Positions 27,428 to 33,895 of a DNA stretch of 33,895 bases are shown here, in pieces. The notes under the pieces are model-generated. The model did not search any database. It saw nothing but the letters and a program-made list of their open reading frames with translations, and was not told the DNA's origin. The position numbers were made by a program, and so were the translations under genes. Within the stretch, counting starts at the first letter, position 1. Each line of letters begins with the position of its first letter. Source of the DNA: an uncultured Streptococcus sp. (GTDB taxonomy: Bacteria > Bacillota > Bacilli > Lactobacillales > Streptococcaceae); the NCBI GenBank assembly GCA_934201655.1, contig CAKPXD010000004.1, positions 1-33,895 of the forward strand. The letters are read 5' to 3'.

Positions 27428-27558
27428 GCGGTGGGACAGAAATCGATAGACAAAGTCTCGATTTCGTAGTCCCAGCCCCGCGAGGATGATTAGGAGCTTT
27501 TTGGAGTCTAAAAGACGAACAAAAAGTTCAATCAGCTACCGCGTCAAAGTTTGATTGC
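27428..27558. repeat. Composite hairpin-rich intergenic repeat
   Basis: Between hdiR and the next gene lies a block of nested inverted repeats. GGGACAGAAATCGA (27433-27446) pairs with TCGATTTCGTAGTCCC (27458-27473), and CAATCA pairs with TGATTG further right (about 27521-27557). Similar GTGGGACAGAAATCG-type sequences are, from memory, common between genes in mitis-group genomes. It carries no ORF. Confidence 0.6.
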
Positions 27559-27569
27559 TAATAAAAAGT

Positions 27570-27596
27570 GAGGTCGGGATCTTTTGTCCCAACCTC
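27570..27596 (-). terminator. Terminator of the DUF6287-like gene
   Basis: GAGGTCGGGA pairs with TCCCAACCTC (one mismatch) over a 7-base loop, and a U-run follows on the minus strand. It lies 7 bases past the stop at 27604. Confidence 0.8.
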
Positions 27597-27603
27597 TTAT
27601 CAT

Positions 27604-28176
27604 TTAGTCTACTTTATAAAAGACTTGTTCTGATCTAGTTGGAGCAGCTTGACCAGCAATCAGCCTATTTTTAGTTAAATCAGTATCTAACCCAGGCATA
27701 ATAAGCCCAGCAGGATAAATACTCATTCCATAGCCTGAGATACCATCTCTAATGCTGAATTCAATCGTTCCATGGCTACCCATGCTCTTTTTTTCAATGT
27801 TTCCACTGTTTACTAGTCCATTTTTATCGAATGTAAACTCTTGCCCAAGTCCATTTCTCCAAGTCCCAACTAGAGTCGAGAAATCTCCATTTAGAATGGC
27901 TTGCTCATCTAGTTTTTGTGATCTAGCATTCGTTTGCTCTTCTTGTGTCGAGAGTTTTTCCTCAGTAGTCGTAACACTATCTTGAGTAGTCGTTGAACTA
28001 GCGGTTGTTGTACTAGTCCCTGTCGTACTAGTAGTAGAAACCTGTTCTGTTGTAGCATTTACTGCTTCTACATCTTGCTTCTTATGATTAAAGAAGAACA
28101 TAAAACTTATCAGTACTATAGCAACTAAGCAACTAAACAGAATCAAAATCCAATTGATGCCTTTTCCTATTTTCAT
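27604..28176 (-). CDS. Membrane-anchored protein with Thr/Ser-rich linker and DUF6287-like domain
   Basis: A 190-residue protein. One membrane helix (residues about 9-29) is followed by a low-complexity Thr/Ser linker (about 42-80, with STTSTTGTSTTTASS), then a C-terminal domain of about 95 residues beginning GDFSTLVGTWRNGLGQEFTF. That domain, with TWRNG and SGYGMSIYPAGLIMPG, resembles the DUF6287 domain of streptococcal surface proteins. There is no lipobox, so it is probably a type II anchored protein with the domain outside the membrane. Its function is unknown. It has its own ribosome binding site (AAAGGAG), a likely promoter and a terminator. The family assignment is from memory. Confidence 0.8.
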   Translation of the reverse strand: MKIGKGINWILILFSCLVAIVLISFMFFFNHKKQDVEAVNATTEQVSTTSTTGTSTTTASSTTTQDSVTTTEEKLSTQEEQTNARSQKLDEQAILNGDFSTLVGTWRNGLGQEFTFDKNGLVNSGNIEKKSMGSHGTIEFSIRDGISGYGMSIYPAGLIMPGLDTDLTKNRLIAGQAAPTRSEQVFYKVD

Positions 28177-28205
28177 TTATAACTCCTTTAAATTATTCGT
28201 ATTTA

Positions 28206-28214
28206 ATTATATCA
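28206..28214 (-). promoter_or_regulatory. Extended -10 promoter of the DUF6287-like gene
   Basis: TGATATAAT on the minus strand is an extended -10 about 30 bases before the ATG at 28176. The -35 zone is weak. Confidence 0.6.
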
Positions 28215-28298
28215 TACTAAACTGATACTAGGAAGAAATTGTATAAGACAAAGACTAGTGGTGAGAATTTTGGGGTGAACTCTCTATTGAGGATTAAA

Positions 28299-28325
28299 AA
28301 AGAACACCCCAAAAAGGTGCTCTTT
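28299..28325 (-). terminator. Orphan terminator after a gene remnant
   Basis: AAAGAACACC pairs with GGTGCTCTTT; the one imperfect pair is G-U on the minus-strand RNA. A U-run follows on that strand. No intact gene precedes it; it follows the coding remnant at 28336-28407. Confidence 0.7.
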
Positions 28326-28335
28326 GTAAGTATAG

Positions 28336-28407
28336 TCATTCTTTCGAAGAACGTTTACTAATTTGAAATGCTTTACGAGCTTTCTTAAGACCTGGTTGGA
28401 AACATTT
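28336..28407 (-). pseudogene. Possible C-terminal gene remnant
   Basis: Just before the orphan terminator, one minus-strand frame reads KCFQPGLKKARKAFQISKRS followed by SKE and a stop. The basic composition and the terminator right after it suggest the tail of a gene whose upstream part was lost; a stop codon lies immediately upstream. The parent gene was not identified. The rest of the stretch 28408-28688 has no gene. Confidence 0.3.
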
Positions 28408-28409
28408 TT

Positions 28410-28496
28410 ATTTGAATAAGTTTCAATATCCGCTTAAAATCAATGTTTTCTCACGTTTTCAGAAAGAACAATTTCATCTAATTTGAATAACTTTCA
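28410..28496. repeat. Direct repeat pair
   Basis: ATTTGAATAAGTTTCA (28410-28425) recurs as ATTTGAATAACTTTCA (28481-28496), 15 of 16 bases identical and 71 bases apart. The second copy abuts the inverted-repeat element at 28501. Confidence 0.6.
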
Positions 28497-28500
28497 GTTG

Positions 28501-28567
28501 AATGGTGTGAATTTTACCCTAAAAATACATAAATTGAGCTAGATTTTACCAAAAAGTTCACACCATT
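28501..28567. repeat. 67-base element bounded by 11-base inverted repeats
   Basis: AATGGTGTGAA (28501-28511) and TTCACACCATT (28557-28567) are perfect terminal inverted repeats around an AT-rich core that contains TTTTACC twice. It could be a small MITE-like element or a long-loop hairpin. No clear target duplication was seen. Confidence 0.55.
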
Positions 28568-28688
28568 TGAATTATTATTGTTTTGTACATTTGATATACG
28601 GAATACAATATAAATTATCGCAAATATCTTTCAATATACTCTATGAAAATACAAGGTTCTATACTGCTATAACTTAACCAGCTATGCA

Positions 28689-29189
28689 TCAGATAGATAG
28701 TCCAATTTCTGCAAAAAATTGATTCATAGAAATACATCTAATCTCAAATTCTTCACATACATCTGGAATTTTAGCATTTTTACTAGGATTCTTATCACTG
28801 AGATTAATATTTTTAACTTCATCAGTTACGATTGTATAATTCTCTCTTTTAGCAATAGCAATCAACCAGGGATCTGCAATTTTTTCATTTGCCCAACCTT
28901 TTTCCGATGAGAGAGCAGTATCTTTATATAAAGGACTATCTTGAATATATTGAATTACTTCACTCCACTCTCTAGCATAAGATTTATGGTCTATTAAATC
29001 TTTTTCGTATTTATCATCTAACCAGTCCCTAAACCATGGATCTTGATAATTCTCTGAAACCACTATATCAGGAACTTTTACATCTGAATTCAAAATACTC
29101 ACAAAATTAAGCCAGAAAGTTGGGAAAAATTCATTACGATAATATCTATCATAAAAGTTGATGTATATATTTGAATCTAATAAATACAT
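28689..29189 (-). CDS. PIN-domain protein (DUF4411-type), probable toxin
   Basis: A 166-residue PIN-fold protein starting MYLLDSNIYINFYDRYYR. The acidic nuclease residues are present: D5 with N7 in LLDSN, E46 (VVSENY), D106 (IADPWLIAIAK) and D123 (IVTDE). This matches the DUF4411 family, predicted RNases that occur with an HTH-metalloprotease partner. Its ATG begins directly at the base after the upstream gene's stop, with GAGGG as ribosome binding site inside that gene, so the two are coupled. The likely role is the toxin of a toxin-antitoxin pair, cutting RNA when the partner is lost. That role is inference; the domain call is firm. Confidence 0.85.
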   Translation of the reverse strand: MYLLDSNIYINFYDRYYRNEFFPTFWLNFVSILNSDVKVPDIVVSENYQDPWFRDWLDDKYEKDLIDHKSYAREWSEVIQYIQDSPLYKDTALSSEKGWANEKIADPWLIAIAKRENYTIVTDEVKNINLSDKNPSKNAKIPDVCEEFEIRCISMNQFFAEIGLSI

Positions 29190-30299
29190 TTATCCCTCTC
29201 CCTTACTCAATATCTTATATCCTTTATAACCGACTCCAACAATATTAAAAGCATCTGTATATGTAATCTTATTTTGTTGGACAGCATTATTCACATATTT
29301 AAAGAAGTTATTGTCGATTCTGAATCTAAGATTATTACTATAATTCCCACCGCTGGAAGGTCTTCTGAGTTTTTGTATTTGCTTAAATTCTTCCTCTAAT
29401 TCATAATTTATAGATTGATAAGTATCTTTTGAAATCATTGATAAATCATATAAACGCCTTAGAGCAACAAACTTACTAACCTCAGTTTTCTTTGAAATGA
29501 TTTCTAAATTATCTTTTATATTTTTCTCTTCATCAAATAAATCTATAATTAAAGATTTTGGAGCTAAAATTTCGGCTGTTACCGAATTTATTATCGCCTC
29601 TTTTTTATTTCGTTTACTCAACTCTTCACTTTCTAATAAGTCACTATCACCATACAATACATGAATAAATTCATGTATTAGCGTGAATAATTGACCTGCT
29701 TTAGAATCTAACTGATTGATAAAAATAATAGGCGCTTTTTTATCAGACAGAACAAAGCCCCTAAATTCTTTAATATTTAATGGACGATGAGTATTATCTT
29801 TATACTTACCATTTAAAAAAATATATATTCCTAAATTACCTAACACTTTTCTATAATGGTTAAATCGATTTTTTGTAATCTCAGCTCCCAGAAAAGTTCG
29901 TGCTTTTTCTATTACTTCTTCATGTTTACTATCAAAATCAAACATACCAACGAAATAACATTCATTCTCAACTGTATCTCTCAAAAAGTCTTGTTTTTCT
30001 TGCATTTCAAGAATTGTAGCTTTTAATTCCGGACTAATGTCAGATAAATATTGTGAATTTAAAGTTCTAAAATCAATATTTAAACTAATAGGAGTAATTC
30101 TTTCTTTGAGTACTAACAATCCAGTAGGAACATTAATAAGTTTTGAAAGTATTGATAATTGATTAAATGTCGGATCTAGTTCTCCAGATAAAAATTTATC
30201 TATATTAGGCAATCTTTTACGTATTAATTCAATAGGAGTATTAGAATTATGAATATATGCTGATAAAACTTTATTATTTACTTTTATACGTTGCGTCAT
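29190..30299 (-). CDS. XRE-like HTH plus ImmA/IrrE metalloprotease, probable antitoxin
   Basis: A 369-residue protein. Residues about 8-65 form an XRE-like helix-turn-helix (VLSAYIHNSN to INVPTGLLVL). The middle and C-terminal part is an ImmA/IrrE-type domain with the zinc motif HEFIH (H209, E210, H213) in LFTLIHEFIHVLYGDSD and a third ligand probably E243 in SVTAEILAP. Proteins with this two-domain layout pair with DUF4411 PIN proteins and are predicted antitoxins or regulators. The ATG has a strong AAAGGAGGT site. The gene is the first of the pair and faces the deaminase-like gene across a 513-base gap. No operator was identified with confidence. Confidence 0.85.
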   Translation of the reverse strand: MTQRIKVNNKVLSAYIHNSNTPIELIRKRLPNIDKFLSGELDPTFNQLSILSKLINVPTGLLVLKERITPISLNIDFRTLNSQYLSDISPELKATILEMQEKQDFLRDTVENECYFVGMFDFDSKHEEVIEKARTFLGAEITKNRFNHYRKVLGNLGIYIFLNGKYKDNTHRPLNIKEFRGFVLSDKKAPIIFINQLDSKAGQLFTLIHEFIHVLYGDSDLLESEELSKRNKKEAIINSVTAEILAPKSLIIDLFDEEKNIKDNLEIISKKTEVSKFVALRRLYDLSMISKDTYQSINYELEEEFKQIQKLRRPSSGGNYSNNLRFRIDNNFFKYVNNAVQQNKITYTDAFNIVGVGYKGYKILSKGEG

Positions 30300-30812
30300 A
30301 ATATACCTCCTTTTTTTATTCTACCAAAATATTTTAAAAAATTCTATCTATATCAATTGCCACACATAAAAATTACAAGCTCAACATTCAACTCAAAAAC
30401 GAGTAGATTACTAATCAAATAATTAGAAGCCAGAACGATACTTTGATATCTCTTTAGACAACTTACACTTTTTGAGTTAACCTGATATACTTTTCATTAC
30501 TCATTTAATAATAAGAATTATTCCTCTCAATAAAAGAGAGCGGAGCTTCCTATTATAATTTCGACTCCTCAACAAGAACATCCCAAGTTCCTCAAAACAT
30601 ATAAAATCATTTTTACCATACGTTGTTTCAACGACATTATTATAATTTTCTTATGTCTTGGTTAATTTACAATTCTGTGGTAGACTAAACTATAATAACA
30701 AACAATTCTCTAGTAATCAATCGCAAATCCACTCAACAAATTGCTTATTTTTTTGTGATTACACAATAAGTCTCCGACTATTTATATAAATATTGATAGA
30801 AAAGGGTAAAAT
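30300..30812. other. 513-base divergent intergenic region
   Basis: No ORF or RNA gene is supported here. It should hold divergent promoters for the HTH-protease/PIN pair (leftward) and the deaminase-like gene (rightward). For the right side, TATAAT lies near 30696, with TTTACA upstream but at a long spacing of 19. The palindrome TTGTG-ATTA-CACAA lies at 30753-30766, between that -10 and the start codon, and is a candidate operator. Confidence 0.5.
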
Positions 30813-32192
30813 ATGGTAAAAAATACAAACGATTTTAGCGAGATAGACATATTAAAAAAAAGTTTAGAACAACTTAAATCACCTTGGGAATTTCAAGGAA
30901 ATGAGAAATCTGTAAGAATTGAAACTAGTATAATTGAAGATATAAACTATAACTTTTTAAGAATTATTAGCGATTTCTACTTCATAGAATCGGTAAATAA
31001 GCTTGAAAAATCTGAAAAACATAATTCAGATATAATACTTACTTTAGAAAGAATTTCAGATTATCATAGATTTCTTCTATTCCTAAAGTATCTCTATCAA
31101 ACTGAATTAAAAAATTATTTAGGATATCTAATAAAGAATAATCGTAAGAAAAAAGAAATTATACTAAATTTTCAACCTTTTGAAAGTGTATCAGAAATTT
31201 GGAATTATATTTTTTCAAGAGTAAAAAAAAATGAATACCCCTTAAAAGTATTAATCTTAATTTATCTTTATAGAGATCTTCTAAATTTTAGCGATGATAA
31301 CGAATCTGATAAATATATTCTCACTGATATTAATAATAATTTAAGTTTATTTGATTCTCGTTACAGTTATAGAGAATATTTAAAAATATTAGTAGGTTTG
31401 ACTTTTATTAGCGATGATATTAATACCTTTTTGGCTAATCTAATCAATAGGTTTCAACTTTGTTTGTTAGAGTTTAAACAAAGCAAGTCAGTCCCTGATG
31501 ATGTATATTCAAGTTTTGCTAATTTATCTTCACTAAAAACTACGATAGATAAATTCTCAGAAAAAATAAATCAGGATGAAAAATTAAAAACTTTTTATGA
31601 GAACAAGGTTAACTGCGTTGCATCCGCTTCATGGAATAATCACAAATATATAGCAATTAACGGATTAGATGTTAAACAAAAATCACAAAAAATTATTGAA
31701 ATTATCAATGAACTATCAATCCCTCGAAAATATGAGTATGTTAAGATTCCTCAAGAAACACAATATTTTCTTAAAAAGGAGACCTTGCTTTTCCACAAAT
31801 TAAGCAATAATATTACATACAAAGAGTTTGAAGATTATAAAAAATATTTAAGAAAAACAAATATTTCAAAAAAAGATATAAATGCCAATAATCGAATGTT
31901 TACTTGCTGTGAAAGAAAGTTGATTAGTAATATTAAAAAATCATCAGAAAAAGAAGGGGTTATTTGGAAGAATAATCCTACACTTGAACTAATTATAGCT
32001 AGGAAACCATGTCACTTATGTCAGCGAACCATTGATATGATCTCTCAAGAAAATAGATTTAATCTTACTATAATTTACCCAAAAACTCGCTTAGAGAATT
32101 CTCCTGATTTATCAGATATACTAATTAAAAAATATGATGATTTTGCTATTGAAATTCTGAATTCTGAACCACAAAAAAAGAATTTAGATTAA
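30813..32192 (+). CDS. Uncharacterised protein with C-terminal cytidine-deaminase-like zinc site
   Basis: A 459-residue, Lys/Asn/Ile-rich protein with no family name I recognise. Residues 1 to about 260 look mostly helical, with no signal peptide or membrane helix. From about 265 the pattern turns into a deaminase fold: strands in VNCVASASWNNHKYIAINGL, then a C-x-E motif (C365, E367 in MFTCCERKL), then PCxxC (C400, C403 in ARKPCHLCQRTIDMI) and a following strand (NLTIIYP). C/HxE plus PCxxC is the zinc and proton-shuttle signature of the nucleotide/nucleic-acid deaminase superfamily. The substrate is unknown. It is on the opposite strand to its neighbours, with its own AAAGGG site and a perfect terminator. 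Alternatives are an RNA/DNA-modifying toxin, a defence effector or a nucleotide deaminase. Confidence 0.75.
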   Translation: MVKNTNDFSEIDILKKSLEQLKSPWEFQGNEKSVRIETSIIEDINYNFLRIISDFYFIESVNKLEKSEKHNSDIILTLERISDYHRFLLFLKYLYQTELKNYLGYLIKNNRKKKEIILNFQPFESVSEIWNYIFSRVKKNEYPLKVLILIYLYRDLLNFSDDNESDKYILTDINNNLSLFDSRYSYREYLKILVGLTFISDDINTFLANLINRFQLCLLEFKQSKSVPDDVYSSFANLSSLKTTIDKFSEKINQDEKLKTFYENKVNCVASASWNNHKYIAINGLDVKQKSQKIIEIINELSIPRKYEYVKIPQETQYFLKKETLLFHKLSNNITYKEFEDYKKYLRKTNISKKDINANNRMFTCCERKLISNIKKSSEKEGVIWKNNPTLELIIARKPCHLCQRTIDMISQENRFNLTIIYPKTRLENSPDLSDILIKKYDDFAIEILNSEPQKKNLD

Positions 32193-32250
32193 TCTAAAAG
32201 GACTTAGTCTGAAATGTACAGAACTAAATCCTTTACTTAAATTATTTTTT

Positions 32251-32290
32251 TAGAAAAAGAGGTCAAGATTTAACTTGACCTCTTTTTCTA
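32251..32290. terminator. Bidirectional terminator after the deaminase-like gene
   Basis: A perfect 17-base stem (TAGAAAAAGAGGTCAAG and its complement) with a 6-base loop and U-rich ends. A weaker hairpin (AGGACTTAGT with ACTAAATCCT) precedes it at about 32200-32231. Confidence 0.92.
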
Positions 32291-32357
32291 TTCACTTCAT
32301 GTTTTAGATACGAAAAGCCTTTGTTTAATTTCGTATGATTTAATTCCAATCAAAAAG

Positions 32358-32399
32358 AGAATGAGAGTTTTGTGGTGAAATTTTCCTACATCTCATTCT
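32358..32399 (-). terminator. Probable terminator of the immunity gene
   Basis: AGAATGAGA (32358-32366) pairs with TCTCATTCT (32391-32399) over a 24-base loop. On the minus strand CTCTTTTTG follows. It lies 21 bases past the gene's stop. Confidence 0.6.
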
Positions 32400-32419
32400 T
32401 TACAACAAGTTGAGCCAAT

Positions 32420-33010
32420 TTAAAACTTCTCTACTCCTTCAGAACTATACCCTAACAAAGTAGCTTCATATTGATCTCCTAGTCCACTAGCACCATTCAG
32501 TTGAATCAACCACTCCTTAATAGTTTTTAATTTTACAATTGATACATAGAAGGTTTGAAGCATTCTGTTTGGCAGGTAAAATAGATTGTATTCATTGTCA
32601 CTTGCATCTATGTAATAAATCTTGTTTAACTCTGAAGAAAAATTTATTTTTTCTTTAGTCCTAGAATCAATCGAATAGAAGTTATCCAGTTGTTCTCTAG
32701 TCAAGTATTCTTTTAATACTTCAATATCCTCTATATCATTTATTAAAGTCATCATTGGGAATTCAAAATCTGTAACTCCTCTTTTAACAAAGATTGCAAA
32801 ATAGAGTTGAGCCAACTCCTTGTTACGAATTTTACAGTAGTCTAAAATGTTCCCTCTTTCATTTAGTGAAATAACAAATTCGTCTTCTCTTTGTTCTAGA
32901 ATATAAATAATATCCACATTATCATATACCTGCAACTTGTTATTTCTTGAAACAATTTCAATATTACCGATAAACCTTTTCAAACTTACAATATACTCAT
33001 TACCAAACAT
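32420..33010 (-). CDS. Probable immunity protein of the adjacent TNT-type toxin
   Basis: A 196-residue, acidic-to-neutral cytoplasmic protein starting MFGNEYIVSLKRFIGNIEIV. No signal peptide, membrane helix or catalytic motif is visible, and I do not recognise the family with certainty. Its position directly after the toxin gene, with the toxin stop overlapping an ATG at 33016, is the usual arrangement of polymorphic toxin immunity genes. The ATG at 33010 has GAGG at better spacing and is preferred. It would bind and block the NADase domain in the producing cell. Function is inferred from context only. Confidence 0.7.
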   Translation of the reverse strand: MFGNEYIVSLKRFIGNIEIVSRNNKLQVYDNVDIIYILEQREDEFVISLNERGNILDYCKIRNKELAQLYFAIFVKRGVTDFEFPMMTLINDIEDIEVLKEYLTREQLDNFYSIDSRTKEKINFSSELNKIYYIDASDNEYNLFYLPNRMLQTFYVSIVKLKTIKEWLIQLNGASGLGDQYEATLLGYSSEGVEKF

Positions 33011-33012
33011 TA

Positions 33013-33895
33013 TCATTTCCTCAAGTAACCTAATTCTATTAGTTTTTTAATAATAGCTGTCTCATCAGAAGGAATGGCCTTTATCTGTTCCACAAAGGAT
33101 GGATCTAATTTAAACTGTATTCCTCCTCCGGGTTGATCAAACCATGGAGCTATTTTCCCTTTTAAAACAGGTAAATCCATCAATATTTCATATTGACTAT
33201 AATTCTTAAAATCTGAGTTTGGAGACATCGCTCTCATCTCTTTAGATTCACCAATATTTCCAAAGAAATGACCATAATCAGAACCAAATCGATCAATTTT
33301 ATCTCCGGGAGATAGTGTTGTCTTCTGATATTCACCTTTTACAAAGCCATCAATATTTGGATCACCTTTTTGTCCTGGCCAGTTCTCATTACCTGTAAGT
33401 TGATCAAAATATTTTGGATTGTCATATACTGCTTTATTTTTAAGATATAATTTTGAATTAACAGGCCTGTCCCAAGATAACAGTTTTACACGCTCTTGAA
33501 CTGTTAGCCCTGACTCAGCATAGTCATGCCATTGAAGATATCTAGGTCGATCCATCGGATCCATATCAATCAAGGTTTTCTGGAATTTCTCCTTTGCCAA
33601 GTATTGGTCAAAGTTACTGGATTCCCTCGCAAGTTTGCTTTCCTCTATATTCTTCAGGATTTGTCCTTTGTTATACTTCGGTACTTCGACATCTACCTTC
33701 ACTTTATTGAGACTAAACTTGTTAGCTGCTGAGGAGGCTGTATACCCTCCTATCAAGTTCCCTAAAAAGTTTGCGGTTTGGGCGTCTTCTTCGCTTCCAC
33801 CCGCAAGCTTGGTCCCGTGATAGGCAACCTGACCAGCTGTATAGGCACCTGCTTCCCCTATCGCAAACTCTGTCAAACCTTGCACAACGCTCTGG
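33013..33895 (-). CDS. C-terminal part of a polymorphic toxin with TNT NAD+ glycohydrolase domain (5' end outside the window)
   Basis: The frame is open to the window edge: codons for Q, S and V precede the GTG at 33885, so the gene surely starts upstream. Numbering from that GTG, a Gly/Ala-rich stretch (about 1-55) typical of pre-toxin regions leads to a TNT (DUF4237) domain at about 165-265. It shows NENWPGQKGD, LSPGDKIDRFGSDYGHFF with the key R199, RAMSPNSDFKNY, and APWFDQPGGGIQF with Q257. TNT domains destroy NAD+ in target cells. In streptococci such domains sit at the end of LXG proteins exported by the type VII (Esx) system, for example TelB of S. intermedius. The delivery domain is not visible here, so that link is inference. 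Confidence 0.9.
   Translation of the reverse strand, partial: QSVVQGLTEFAIGEAGAYTAGQVAYHGTKLAGGSEEDAQTANFLGNLIGGYTASSAANKFSLNKVKVDVEVPKYNKGQILKNIEESKLARESSNFDQYLAKEKFQKTLIDMDPMDRPRYLQWHDYAESGLTVQERVKLLSWDRPVNSKLYLKNKAVYDNPKYFDQLTGNENWPGQKGDPNIDGFVKGEYQKTTLSPGDKIDRFGSDYGHFFGNIGESKEMRAMSPNSDFKNYSQYEILMDLPVLKGKIAPWFDQPGGGIQFKLDPSFVEQIKAIPSDETAIIKKLIELGYLRK

Noticed and set aside
28194..28201. TACGAATA on the minus strand, identical to the ComX (SigX) CIN-box, upstream of the DUF6287-like gene
   Set aside because: It is only 17 bases before the start codon, so transcription would begin inside the ribosome binding site. A better vegetative extended -10 lies just upstream. It is probably coincidence.
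28632..28651. ATATACTCTATGAAAAT-like sequence resembling the start of a pneumococcal BOX A element
   Set aside because: Only the first part resembles BOX A, and no boxB or boxC follows.
27339..33895. Intact prophage or integrative element
   Set aside because: No integrase, attachment-site repeats, structural genes or conjugation genes are visible. The repressor belongs to the umuC cassette.

Overview
The window looks like a chromosomal segment of a mitis-group Streptococcus (S. mitis, S. oralis or a close relative). The evidence is a pneumococcus-type capsule gene set (cpsA-B-C-D with a tyrosine kinase ending in YG-rich repeats), dexB beside it, two AliB-like peptide-binding lipoproteins, an Mga-type regulator, a streptococcal hdiR-umuC cassette and AT-rich DNA with typical Firmicute promoters and ribosome binding sites. 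The species call is an inference; no rRNA gene is present.

Region 1 (about 1-11520, minus strand) is a Wzx/Wzy-type capsular polysaccharide operon read from right to left. An extended -10 promoter drives cpsA, cpsB, cpsC and cpsD (assembly and tyrosine phospho-regulation). These are followed by a short monotopic phosphoglycosyl transferase that starts the repeat unit, a DUF4422 transferase, the Wzy polymerase, a LicD phosphotransferase, a GT4 and two GT2 glycosyltransferases, and the Wzx flippase, which is cut by the left edge. Together they build a repeat unit on undecaprenyl phosphate, decorate it, flip it and polymerise it. Sugar-nucleotide genes, if any, lie beyond the left edge.

Region 2 (11640-21450) is the capsule flank. 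Two separately promoted and separately terminated AliB-like lipoprotein genes sit between cpsA and dexB. The dexB promoter has a CcpA-type cre site over its -35 box. Divergent from dexB is a DUF1846 gene, followed by an Mga-family regulator and a small membrane-anchored protein of unknown function.

Region 3 (21500-27600) is housekeeping and stress. glmS has a near-consensus promoter bracketed by two NagR/dre-like operators and an unusual hairpin between Shine-Dalgarno and start. Next come an ADP-ribosylglycohydrolase gene and a four-gene SOS-type cassette (HdiR-like self-cleaving repressor, UmuC polymerase, two small partners) with a palindrome over its promoter.

Region 4 (27420-33895) is accessory DNA: a composite hairpin repeat, a DUF6287-like membrane protein, a repeat-rich gap with a gene remnant, an ImmA/IrrE-type HTH-metalloprotease plus PIN-domain pair (probable toxin-antitoxin), an unassigned 459-residue protein with a C-terminal cytidine-deaminase-like zinc site, and the C-terminal end of a TNT-type NADase polymorphic toxin with a probable immunity gene. 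The deaminase-like protein, with its uncharacterised helical N-terminal region, is the best candidate here for something undescribed.
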